Part shown: positions 7,021 through 13,066 of the stretch, in pieces
Layout of the letters: every line of letters begins with the position of its first letter
Numbering within the stretch: position 1 is the first letter of the stretch
Assembly: GCA_017399515.1 (NCBI GenBank)
Contig: JAFQBZ010000153.1
Coordinates: forward strand, 1 to 13,118
From: Clostridia bacterium
Lineage (GTDB): Bacteria > Bacillota > Clostridia > Christensenellales > UBA1242
DNA length: 13,118 nt
Reading direction: 5' to 3'
The notes under the pieces: model-generated
Told to the model about the DNA's origin: nothing
What the model saw: only the letters and a program-made list of their open reading frames with translations
Database searches by the model: none
Translations under genes and position numbers: made by a program

Positions 7021-7044
7021 ACAAGGAGAAATCCTTGTTTTTTT
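7021..7044 (+). terminator. Rho-independent terminator
   Basis: The stem ACAAGGA / TCCTTGT has a GAAA tetraloop, is extended by flanking A and T runs, and is followed by a T tract. It lies directly after the stop codon of the 470-residue protein gene. Confidence 0.93.
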
Positions 7045-7105
7045 ATTTTTTAGCGAAAATATTTGGTTTTATCGCCCAAAATATATAAGAAAAATCAAAT
7101 ATAAA

Positions 7106-7134
7106 TTTACAAACCCATTTATTTGTGATACACT
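7106..7134 (+). promoter_or_regulatory. Extended -10 promoter of the TM2/mnmA/nudix/trpS operon
   Basis: TTTACA (7106-7111) and TACACT (7129-7134) are separated by 17 nt, with TGA preceding the -10 box. It is the only convincing promoter found ahead of the four-gene operon. Predicted start is near 7141. Confidence 0.6.
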
Positions 7135-7178
7135 TAAAATGAATTAAAATAAGTAAAATAAGGAAATTGGTGACTTTT

Positions 7179-8507
7179 ATGAAACAATGCCCAAGATGTG
7201 CTGCTGAAATCACATCAAAAATGAAAAAATGCGAAAAATGTGGGCTTCCACTTGATAGCGTTGATTTTTCTGATGAACTTGAAAAGCAAGAACTTGAAAT
7301 GAAAAACAAAAAAGCAGAAAAAAAGGCTGAAAAAAGAGCAAAGAAACTTGCAAAAAAACAAGAACTTAAAGAAAAGCGTGAAAGAGAATCTGTTTCAACA
7401 ACAGACTTTTCTAAATTTGCAAGCAATGTAGAGCGTGAAGAAGAACCTGAAGAATATATTGAAAAGAAAGGTCTTTTCGGTTCAAAAAAGAAAAAGAAAA
7501 ACAAACAAGAAAAACCTAACTTTGAAATTGATGAAAATGGTGAATTTTATATTAACACCGCCGATGTTGAAATTGTTGGTGCTGAAACCGGAAAACTTAT
7601 TGAAGAGCAACACGCAAAATCATATAGTGTTAAAAAGGCGCGTGGTGATTATAAAGAACCAAAAATCAAATGGTGGGAAATTTATAAACTTGCTGACCGT
7701 GCTTTTGCAAGAAGAAAGATTAAGAAAGAAGTTAACAAGGCCGCAAAAATTAAACCTGAGTTTATTAAAAAATCAAGCCTTTTGACTCGTGCTATCTTTT
7801 TGGGTTGGTCTGGTGCACATAACTTCTATGCAAAAAACACAAAGAAGGGTTGGACATCTGTCATTTCACTTATTCTTTGGATGGGCATAGCATTCTTTGC
7901 ACAATACATTCCATTCCTTTCACACATTCAAATTTCAGTTGGTGGTTGTGCCGGATTCATTGTGTTGTTCATTTGGTTTGGTGATGTTTTCAGCATTGCC
8001 TTTAACTCGTTTAAGTATAGACTTCAAAAAGAAAAGTTTATATTCTCACTTAACATTGAAACCAGAGCAAAACTTGGTGAAAAATATATTGACTATGAAC
8101 TTTACAAAAAGCCTTGGTGGTTTAGATTTAAAGTTTGGTGTCAAAAGAAAAAACGCAACTATGAAGAATGGAAACATGACCGTCGTCAAAGACTTATCGA
8201 AAAAGAAAAAGCAAAACTTGCAAAGCAAGAAGAACAGGCAAAGATTGATGAAGAAATTGCTCGCCATGACGCAATGGAAGACGCTGAGTTTGAAAAGAAA
8301 AAACAAGAAGAGCGTGCAAAACTTATTATGGACGAGGGAATGGTTGCCGACCTTAAATCTTTTGGTAATGAAGACACAAAAGTTTTAAAAGTTGAAACAG
8401 AAGAAAAGGCTGAAGAACCAAAACCAGAACCAAAACAAGAAAAGCCAAAAACAAAGGCTAAAGTTACAGTTAAAAAATCTACAAAAAAATCAACAAAAAA
8501 GAAATAA
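7179..8507 (+). CDS. Zinc-ribbon / TM2-domain / coiled-coil membrane protein
   Basis: The 442-residue protein combines four parts. Residues 4-21 form a zinc ribbon (Cys4, Cys7, Cys18, Cys21). Residues about 33-70 are a Lys/Glu-rich coiled coil. Residues about 199-280 are a TM2 domain: the FLGWSGAHNFYAKNTKKGW motif (207-225) is a variant of the usual FLGxxGAHxFYLG, followed by two membrane helices and WFGDVFSIAFNSF. Residues about 320-385 are a second coiled coil, ending in a Pro/Lys-rich tail. Both ends are probably cytoplasmic. I prefer ATG 7179, served by GGTGA five nt upstream. An in-frame GTG at 7170 has AAGGA at better spacing and remains possible, adding three residues. Only 15 nt with no terminator separate it from mnmA, so it heads that operon. 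TM2 proteins have no single known function, and the lysine-rich tail could contact nucleic acid or acidic lipids. Confidence 0.85.
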   Translation: MKQCPRCAAEITSKMKKCEKCGLPLDSVDFSDELEKQELEMKNKKAEKKAEKRAKKLAKKQELKEKRERESVSTTDFSKFASNVEREEEPEEYIEKKGLFGSKKKKKNKQEKPNFEIDENGEFYINTADVEIVGAETGKLIEEQHAKSYSVKKARGDYKEPKIKWWEIYKLADRAFARRKIKKEVNKAAKIKPEFIKKSSLLTRAIFLGWSGAHNFYAKNTKKGWTSVISLILWMGIAFFAQYIPFLSHIQISVGGCAGFIVLFIWFGDVFSIAFNSFKYRLQKEKFIFSLNIETRAKLGEKYIDYELYKKPWWFRFKVWCQKKKRNYEEWKHDRRQRLIEKEKAKLAKQEEQAKIDEEIARHDAMEDAEFEKKKQEERAKLIMDEGMVADLKSFGNEDTKVLKVETEEKAEEPKPEPKQEKPKTKAKVTVKKSTKKSTKKK

Positions 8508-8522
8508 AAAACAGAGAAAAAT

Positions 8523-9614
8523 ATGCAAAAAAATAACATTAAAATTCAAGAACTTAAAGGAAAGACCGTTGTGGTTGGAATGAGTGGTGGGGTTGACTCA
8601 TCAGTTGCTTGCTTGCTTTTAAAACAAGCAGGCGCAAATGTTATTGGCTTGCATATGAAAACTGAAAATGCAGAAACTAGCGAAGTCGACAAACAAAGAG
8701 TTATTGATGTTTGTGAAAAACTTGGTGTGAAGTTAGAAGTGGTTGAATATAAAGACGAAATGAAAACCGTTAAAGATTATTTCGTTCAAGAATATTTAGC
8801 CGGCAGAACACCAAACCCTTGCGTTGTTTGCAATAGAGAAGTTAAGTTCAAACCATTCATTGAGTTTGCAGAAAAGTTTAATGCAGACTATTTCGCAACA
8901 GGGCATTATGCAGTTGTTGAACACATTGGCGATAAGCATTATTTAAAAGTTGCTGCTGACAAAAACAAAGACCAATCATATTTTCTTTGCAAGTTGTCAC
9001 AGTCACAACTTCAAAAAGCATTGTTTCCACTTGGGGCTTTAACAAAACCTGAGGTTCGAGAAATTGCAGAAGCAAATGGGCTTGCTTTTGAAGGCGTTAA
9101 AGAAAGTCAAGATATCTGTTTTTTGGGCACTCAAAAATTTAAAGAATTTATGGAAAGTAATTATCCTGAAAAAACAGGTGACATTATTGATATCAATTCA
9201 AACAAAGTTGTTGGAAAACATACCGGCATTTCAAAATATACCATTGGTCAAAGAAAAGGTCTTGGCATTGGTGGTGGGCATGGCTCAACCGGTGAAAGTT
9301 GGTCAGTTGTGAAAAAAGATATGGCAAAAAACATAATTTATGTTTGCCAGGGAAATTCTTATTATGCCGATGGGCTTTATGCTAGTGGCTTTAATTGGAT
9401 TCCTGAAAAGCCAGCAGATAAGTTTGAATGCTATGCAAAATTTAGATATCGTCAAGAGGCAAAAAAGGTTAGTGTTTCTGTGCTTGGTGATAACAAAGTT
9501 TTTGTTGAGTTTAAAGAAAAACAAACATCAATTGCTGAAGGTCAATTCGTGGTGCTTTATGATGAAAGCACTTGTCTTGGTGGTGGCGTGATTGATGAAA
9601 TTTATAAAAAATAG
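8523..9614 (+). CDS. mnmA: tRNA-specific 2-thiouridylase MnmA
   Basis: MnmA adenylates and thiolates U34 of the tRNAs for Lys, Glu and Gln, giving the 2-thio group needed for accurate decoding. The 363-residue length fits. The PP-loop motif SGGVDSS is at 21-27. The first catalytic cysteine is Cys100 in TPNPCVVCNREVKF. The second is Cys199 in ESQDICFLG, which carries the persulfide sulfur. The ATGHYA motif is at 125-130 and the C-terminal beta-barrel region is intact (GQRKGLGIGGG, ending CLGGGVID). The start at 8523 has only a weak ribosome binding site (CAGAGAA), which suggests coupling to the gene 15 nt upstream. It adds about a dozen residues before the core strand compared with short family members. 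The usual neighbouring cysteine desulfurase gene is absent, so sulfur must come from elsewhere. Confidence 0.96.
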   Translation: MQKNNIKIQELKGKTVVVGMSGGVDSSVACLLLKQAGANVIGLHMKTENAETSEVDKQRVIDVCEKLGVKLEVVEYKDEMKTVKDYFVQEYLAGRTPNPCVVCNREVKFKPFIEFAEKFNADYFATGHYAVVEHIGDKHYLKVAADKNKDQSYFLCKLSQSQLQKALFPLGALTKPEVREIAEANGLAFEGVKESQDICFLGTQKFKEFMESNYPEKTGDIIDINSNKVVGKHTGISKYTIGQRKGLGIGGGHGSTGESWSVVKKDMAKNIIYVCQGNSYYADGLYASGFNWIPEKPADKFECYAKFRYRQEAKKVSVSVLGDNKVFVEFKEKQTSIAEGQFVVLYDESTCLGGGVIDEIYKK

Positions 9615-9623
9615 GAAAGTTTT

Positions 9624-10070
9624 ATGAATATTATTGTGAATGTTGTTGTTAAACAAGATAACAAAATTTTAATGGTTCAAGAAGGTGAGGGTAAAGCAAA
9701 AGGAAAGTGGAACTTTCCAGCAGGACACCTAGATGAAGGTGAAGATATTTTTGCTGGTGCCATTCGTGAAGCAAAGGAAGAAACGGGCTTTGATGTTAAA
9801 CTTACAGGGCTTATAAATCTTCAAAATGTAGTGTTTAATGACAGGCACATTTTAATGGTAATGTTTGCTGCTGAAATAGTGGGTGGAGCGCTCACAATTG
9901 ATGGCAAAGAAATCATGAATGTTAAGTTTACAGATATTGCCGAGATATTCAAAATGACAGATAATGAACTTCGCAGCGCTGACGCACGAAAAGAAACGAT
10001 AAAGAGATTGATTGATGAAAAAGTTTGCTCACTTGATGTGATGTCAAACTATAATTGTAAAACCAGATAA
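9624..10070 (+). CDS. Nudix (MutT-like) hydrolase
   Basis: This 148-residue single-domain protein has a perfect Nudix box: Gly34-x5-Glu40-x7-Arg48-Glu49-x2-Glu52-Glu53-x-Gly55-Phe56. The helix glutamates bind the magnesium needed to hydrolyse nucleoside diphosphate derivatives. The N-terminal strand and KGKWNFPAGH fit the MutT-like fold. The substrate may be an oxidised nucleotide, ADP-ribose, a dinucleotide or a capped RNA, and sequence alone does not show which. The ATG is nine nt after the mnmA stop, with AGGAAAG as ribosome binding site, and trpS starts 13 nt downstream. The gene is therefore co-transcribed with two tRNA-function genes. That may be a convenience of operon structure rather than a shared pathway. 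Confidence 0.93.
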   Translation: MNIIVNVVVKQDNKILMVQEGEGKAKGKWNFPAGHLDEGEDIFAGAIREAKEETGFDVKLTGLINLQNVVFNDRHILMVMFAAEIVGGALTIDGKEIMNVKFTDIAEIFKMTDNELRSADARKETIKRLIDEKVCSLDVMSNYNCKTR

Positions 10071-10083
10071 AAAGGAGAAAATT

Positions 10084-11085
10084 ATGAAGCAAGTAGTACT
10101 CACAGGTATAAAGCCAACAGGTGCTCCTCACATAGGAAACTATTTTGGCGTTATCAAAAGAGCAATAGAAATGAGTCAAAACACTGAGTATGACAGATTT
10201 TATTTTATTGCTGATTATCACGCATTAAATTCACTTAAAAATGCTGATGATATGAAAAAATATTATAAAGAACTTGCTTGCACATGGCTTGCTTGTGGGT
10301 TAGACCCAGAAAAAGTTTTATTTTATCGTCAAAGTCAAATTCCTGAAACATTTGAACTTTGCTGGATTTTAATGAATGTTACTCCAAAGGGGTTAATGGA
10401 TAGGGCACACGCTTATAAGGCGGTTGTTCAAGAAAATGAAACTGCTGGCAAAGACCCAGATGATGGCGTTAATATGGGGCTTTATAATTACCCAATTTTA
10501 ATGGCAGCAGACATTCTTTTGTTTAACACAAAGTTTGTTCCGGTTGGAAAAGACCAAAAACAACATGTTGAAATGGCGAGAGATATTGCAAAATATTTCA
10601 ATAAAAAATATGGCTACACACTTGTTGTTCCAAATGAAATGATTGAAGAAAAAACCGCAACAATTGTTGGGCTTGATGGAAGAAAAATGAGCAAGAGTTA
10701 TGGAAACCAACTTCCACTTTTTGCTGATGAAGTTGCACTCAAAAAACTCATTTCTGGAATCAAAACAGACAGTTCACTTCCAACTGAACCAAAGAGCACA
10801 GATTGCACACTTTTTGAATATATCAAACTTTTTGGAACTGAAGAAAAACAAGCGGAAATGGCAAAGCGTTTTGCTGAAGGCATTTCTTGGGCTGATGCTA
10901 AAAAAGAACTCTTTGAAATTGCAAATGCTTATTTAAAGCCAATGCGTGATAGATATAACAGATATATGGAAAATTTTGAAGATGTTGAATTGCTTCTTCA
11001 AAAGGGTGAAAAACAAGCAAGAGAAATTGCAAGAGAAACCATTGCAAGAGTTCGCAAAGCCATCGGCGTTGACGAATTTAAGTAA
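10084..11085 (+). CDS. trpS: Tryptophanyl-tRNA synthetase
   Basis: This class I synthetase attaches tryptophan to tRNA(Trp) in the cytosol. The 333-residue length is normal for the bacterial enzyme. Family motifs are the HIGH equivalent PTGAPHIGNYFG with HIGN at 16-19, YPILMAADILLF (136-147), VPVGKDQKQHVEMARDIA (152-169), and KMSKS at 201-205 in GLDGRKMSKSYGN. The ATG has AAGGAG seven nt upstream. Bacillota trpS genes are often controlled by a T-box leader, but here the gene follows the Nudix gene by 13 nt and there is no room for one. It therefore appears to depend on the operon promoter. It ends the four-gene operon at a bidirectional terminator. Confidence 0.97.
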   Translation: MKQVVLTGIKPTGAPHIGNYFGVIKRAIEMSQNTEYDRFYFIADYHALNSLKNADDMKKYYKELACTWLACGLDPEKVLFYRQSQIPETFELCWILMNVTPKGLMDRAHAYKAVVQENETAGKDPDDGVNMGLYNYPILMAADILLFNTKFVPVGKDQKQHVEMARDIAKYFNKKYGYTLVVPNEMIEEKTATIVGLDGRKMSKSYGNQLPLFADEVALKKLISGIKTDSSLPTEPKSTDCTLFEYIKLFGTEEKQAEMAKRFAEGISWADAKKELFEIANAYLKPMRDRYNRYMENFEDVELLLQKGEKQAREIARETIARVRKAIGVDEFK

Positions 11086-11087
11086 TC

Positions 11088-11116
11088 TTTTGTGATACTT
11101 AATTTTAATCACAAAA
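11088..11116 (+). repeat. Perfect 9-bp inverted repeat after trpS
   Basis: TTTTGTGAT (11088-11096) and ATCACAAAA (11108-11116) form a perfect inverted repeat with an 11-nt loop. It has no T tract in either direction, so it is not a terminator by itself. It may stabilise the 3' end of the trpS transcript or help the terminator 2 nt downstream. Confidence 0.6.
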
Positions 11117-11117
11117 T

Positions 11118-11147
11118 AAAAATGATAGGATTTTTCCTATCATTTTT
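11118..11147. terminator. Bidirectional terminator between trpS and the minus-strand operon
   Basis: A perfect 13-bp stem (AAAAATGATAGGA / TCCTATCATTTTT) has a TTTT loop, with A and T runs at its base that serve both strands. It ends at the stop codon of the 198-residue protein gene. Confidence 0.93.
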
Positions 11148-11743
11148 TATTGCTTTTGTGGATTTGAACTACTTTCAAAACCAAAGTCAACAAAGTGTTC
11201 ATATTCTTCTTGTGAACAAACCGCTCTAAATCTTCTATAGAAATTTAAGATATGTTCATCATATTCTTTTACGCCATATTTTTTATATTTTTCTTCCAAA
11301 TCTTTAATAAAGTATAAACAAGTATTTGCTTTTTTTGTGTTAGAAGACACATGTTTTAAAATTGTGTGTGAAGGACGGTAAAAATATTTATTTTTAATAA
11401 TTTTATATAAGTCCATAACTTCTTCAGGTGTTTTGTTTTCAATGAGTTTAGTGCATGCTTTTTCATATAGTTCAGGAAAAAGGTCAGCGTTATCAAATAA
11501 TGCGTGTATTAATTCATTGATTAATTTTTCATCGTTAAGAGATAAAATATAATTAAGAACGGCTGTTTGGCAATCTTTTCTTTCTGCTCTTAACTTAAAC
11601 TCTTTATAAACAGGAAGATTATTTGCCATTGATTCAAGATCGTCAACATATTTAATTAAAGCAGAATAGTCATGGCTTTGCATAATAGATTCTAAAAGTT
11701 TCACATCTAAAAATTCATAATTGGTTTTGTTATTTTGTTTCAT
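11147..11743 (-). CDS. Helical protein of unknown function, second gene of the ART-like operon
   Basis: The 198-residue soluble protein resembles nothing I can name. It is rich in Glu, Lys, Asn and Tyr and appears entirely helical, with amphipathic segments such as KLLESIMQSHDYSALIKYVD, LNDEKLINELIHALF and TPEEVMDLYKIIKNKY. This pattern could be a helical-repeat or adaptor-like fold. It has no signal peptide, membrane segment or metal motif. The ATG at 11743 has AAGGAG about nine nt upstream. It follows the ART-like gene by 40 nt with no terminator or promoter between, so both are expressed from the strong promoter at 12605-12633. By analogy with toxin operons it could be an antitoxin or immunity partner of the upstream protein, but only gene order suggests that. 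Confidence 0.8.
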   Translation of the reverse strand: MKQNNKTNYEFLDVKLLESIMQSHDYSALIKYVDDLESMANNLPVYKEFKLRAERKDCQTAVLNYILSLNDEKLINELIHALFDNADLFPELYEKACTKLIENKTPEEVMDLYKIIKNKYFYRPSHTILKHVSSNTKKANTCLYFIKDLEEKYKKYGVKEYDEHILNFYRRFRAVCSQEEYEHFVDFGFESSSNPQKQ

Positions 11744-11783
11744 AAAAATTGCTCCTTTATTGTTTTTCTTTTGATTAAAATTT

Positions 11784-12554
11784 TTATTGTTCTAAAAATG
11801 CGTTTACTTTTAAATATTCTTGAGTGTCGCGTGCTCTAAACTTTTCAAGGTCAACCTGAAGGGTTTGATTTTTTAAACCTTCGGCAGAATGAGGAAGAAT
11901 GAGTGATTTTTTGTTAAGCACAACAACATGTCCGTTTGGCATAAACATCATATCAGCACCAATAAGCAGGGCGGTTATGCTTATGTCTGTTTTTAAAAAG
12001 TAAATAAATGCCTTCTTTTGAATTTCGGGAATGTTTGCCATTTTGATTTCTTCAATAAATCTTTCCCTTGCATACATTAAATGAATTTTGCTTAAAACGA
12101 GTGAGTTGTCATTAATGTCAATTTTTAAAATGTTTCCAACTTTATCTTCAAAAGGGTAGATTCTTTTTGTTAAATGGTTTTTTAAATAACTCTTTCCAAA
12201 TGTTGTGTCGGCAACTGCATAAAGCCCTGAGCCGTTGCTTCCTTTAGAATAATAGATTGGGTTCTTGGCAATTTGTTCAAGGTTATATTCGCTTCCAAAA
12301 GTTGCGCGGTAAATTGTTCCGCCATAAATTTCATCTTTAGAAACAGAAGAAGGTTTTCTTTGTTGCAAAAATCTAAACCAAGTGGCAACGATGTAAGGTG
12401 TGTTTTCTATAATGGTTTCTCTTGAGGCGCTTGCATAAATTTTAAATATTGGTTCAAGTGACATAAAGTCATAAAAAAGTTCTAAATCTTGATTAGAAAT
12501 AGAATATGAATTAATTATGTCGTTGTTTATGTCACAGGTTCTAAAAAAGTTCAT
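11784..12554 (-). CDS. Putative ADP-ribosyltransferase-fold protein
   Basis: The 256-residue soluble protein shows, in the right order, features of the ADP-ribosyltransferase fold. There is an Arg after a beta strand (GGTIYRATFG, Arg83), then a GxxGxGLY segment (SKGSNGSGLYAVADTTFGKS, 103-122) like the G-x-G-x-Y-x-S strand and helix that hold NAD. Then comes IGADMMFMPNGHVVVLNKKSLIL (198-220), which resembles the closing GYDAI...YVVLNRSALI strands of ART-like domains in phage and toxin proteins. I cannot identify the catalytic glutamate with confidence, so activity is uncertain. Residues 1-75 are helical with no known motif. No signal peptide is present, so it acts inside the cell or is delivered by an unusual route. 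The ATG has AAGGAA about eight nt upstream. It is the first gene of a two-gene operon. Fold assignment is by eye. Confidence 0.5.
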   Translation of the reverse strand: MNFFRTCDINNDIINSYSISNQDLELFYDFMSLEPIFKIYASASRETIIENTPYIVATWFRFLQQRKPSSVSKDEIYGGTIYRATFGSEYNLEQIAKNPIYYSKGSNGSGLYAVADTTFGKSYLKNHLTKRIYPFEDKVGNILKIDINDNSLVLSKIHLMYARERFIEEIKMANIPEIQKKAFIYFLKTDISITALLIGADMMFMPNGHVVVLNKKSLILPHSAEGLKNQTLQVDLEKFRARDTQEYLKVNAFLEQ

Positions 12555-12604
12555 AAAATTTTCCTTATATAAATGATAATATACACATACTATATATTAT
12601 ATAT

Positions 12605-12633
12605 ATTATATAATGGAATGGTCAAACTGTCAA
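12605..12633 (-). promoter_or_regulatory. Perfect consensus promoter of the ART-like operon
   Basis: On the minus strand TTGACA (12633-12628) and TATAAT (12610-12605) are both perfect and separated by exactly 17 nt. Transcription would start near 12598, with a leader of about 44 nt. A second TTTGACC in the spacer has no matching -10. The site lies in a TATA-rich stretch (12590-12612). Confidence 0.88.
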
Positions 12634-12753
12634 ATTTTTGCAAAATCACAATGTTTTAAGTGGTGATAAAGGCATATAAATATAGATATAATAGGGAAAT
12701 TTTAAAGAAAAACAAAAAAATTAAAAAATTTTCGACTTTTTTTAAAAAAGGTG

Positions 12754-12782
12754 TTGACATATTCTTTTAAAAGTAGTATCTT
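12754..12782 (+). promoter_or_regulatory. rRNA operon promoter P1
   Basis: TTGACA (12754-12759) is perfect, the spacer is 17 nt, and the -10 box is TATCTT (12777-12782). An A/T tract directly upstream fits an UP element. The expected start, 7 nt past the -10 box, is G12789. The weaker -10 makes it likely the lesser of the two promoters. Confidence 0.85.
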
Positions 12783-12787
12783 CTAGT

Positions 12788-12821
12788 AGTCGCCAATTTA
12801 CAGCGCGTAAATATGACGGCT
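12788..12821 (+). other. Hairpin at the predicted 5' end of the P1 transcript
   Basis: An outer stem AGTCGCC / GACGGCT (one mismatch, one G-U pair) and an inner stem ATTTAC / GTAAAT enclose an AGCGC loop. It begins at the predicted start site of P1. Confidence 0.6.
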
Positions 12822-12877
12822 CAAAAATATCAATTTTGAAACGCCAAAAACTTTTTTAAAATTTTTTAAAAAAGGTG

Positions 12878-12906
12878 TTGACAAATAATTTTAAAAGTGA
12901 TATTAT
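12878..12906 (+). promoter_or_regulatory. rRNA operon promoter P2
   Basis: A perfect TTGACA (12878-12883), a 17-nt spacer and TATTAT (12901-12906) form the stronger of the two rRNA promoters, with a T6A4T6A6-type tract upstream. The expected start is G12913, about 154 nt before mature 16S. Confidence 0.9.
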
Positions 12907-12912
12907 TGAATC

Positions 12913-12926
12913 GTTCCGCACGGAAC
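12913..12926 (+). other. Hairpin at the predicted 5' end of the P2 transcript
   Basis: GTTCCG (12913-12918) and CGGAAC (12921-12926) are perfectly complementary around CA. The first base is the predicted +1 of P2. As DNA the same bases form a near-palindrome that could bind a dimeric regulator. As RNA the loop would open to at least four bases. Confidence 0.6.
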
Positions 12927-12989
12927 AATCGCAAATTGACAAATTAATATATTGAAATGTACAAGGTTTTTATGAATTTAAAATCTTTG

Positions 12990-13009
12990 TTAATTTCTTG
13001 AGAAATTAA
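12990..13009 (+). other. Leader hairpin upstream of 16S
   Basis: TTAATTTC (12990-12997) pairs perfectly with GAAATTAA (13002-13009) around a TTGA loop. It may be a processing or antitermination structure of the rRNA leader. No T tract follows, so it is not a terminator. Confidence 0.5.
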
Positions 13010-13066
13010 AACATACTAAATACAAACTTTATTAGTCAGTATTAATGTCTATTAGAGTAAGAATTA

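Larger units (their letters stand above)
12738..12898 (+). repeat. Duplicated promoter module, two copies 124 bp apart
   Basis: The 22 nt at 12738-12759 (T tract, A tract, then GGTGTTGACA) recur exactly at 12862-12883. TTTTAAAAGT recurs in the same register at 12765-12774 and 12889-12898. The two rRNA promoters therefore look like copies of one module with diverged -10 boxes and start regions. Confidence 0.9.
12555..13066. other. 512-bp non-coding region between the ART-like operon and 16S
   Basis: No gene is visible here. The region holds the minus-strand promoter (12605-12633), an unassigned A/T-rich stretch with a weak TATAAT near 12690, the two rRNA promoters, and the rRNA leader with its hairpins. 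Long A and T tracts upstream of both rRNA promoters look like UP elements. Confidence 0.7.

Noticed and set aside
7043..7504. Minus-strand open frame opposite the zinc-ribbon/TM2 gene
   Set aside because: Its Phe/Ser-rich product is the reverse complement of Lys/Glu-rich coiled-coil codons. It has no ribosome binding site.
10071..10083. T-box or other riboswitch in front of trpS
   Set aside because: Only 13 nt separate it from the Nudix stop codon. No specifier stem, T-box sequence or terminator is present.
12661..12700. Third rRNA promoter at the TATAAT near 12690
   Set aside because: No acceptable -35 hexamer lies 16-18 nt upstream, unlike P1 and P2.
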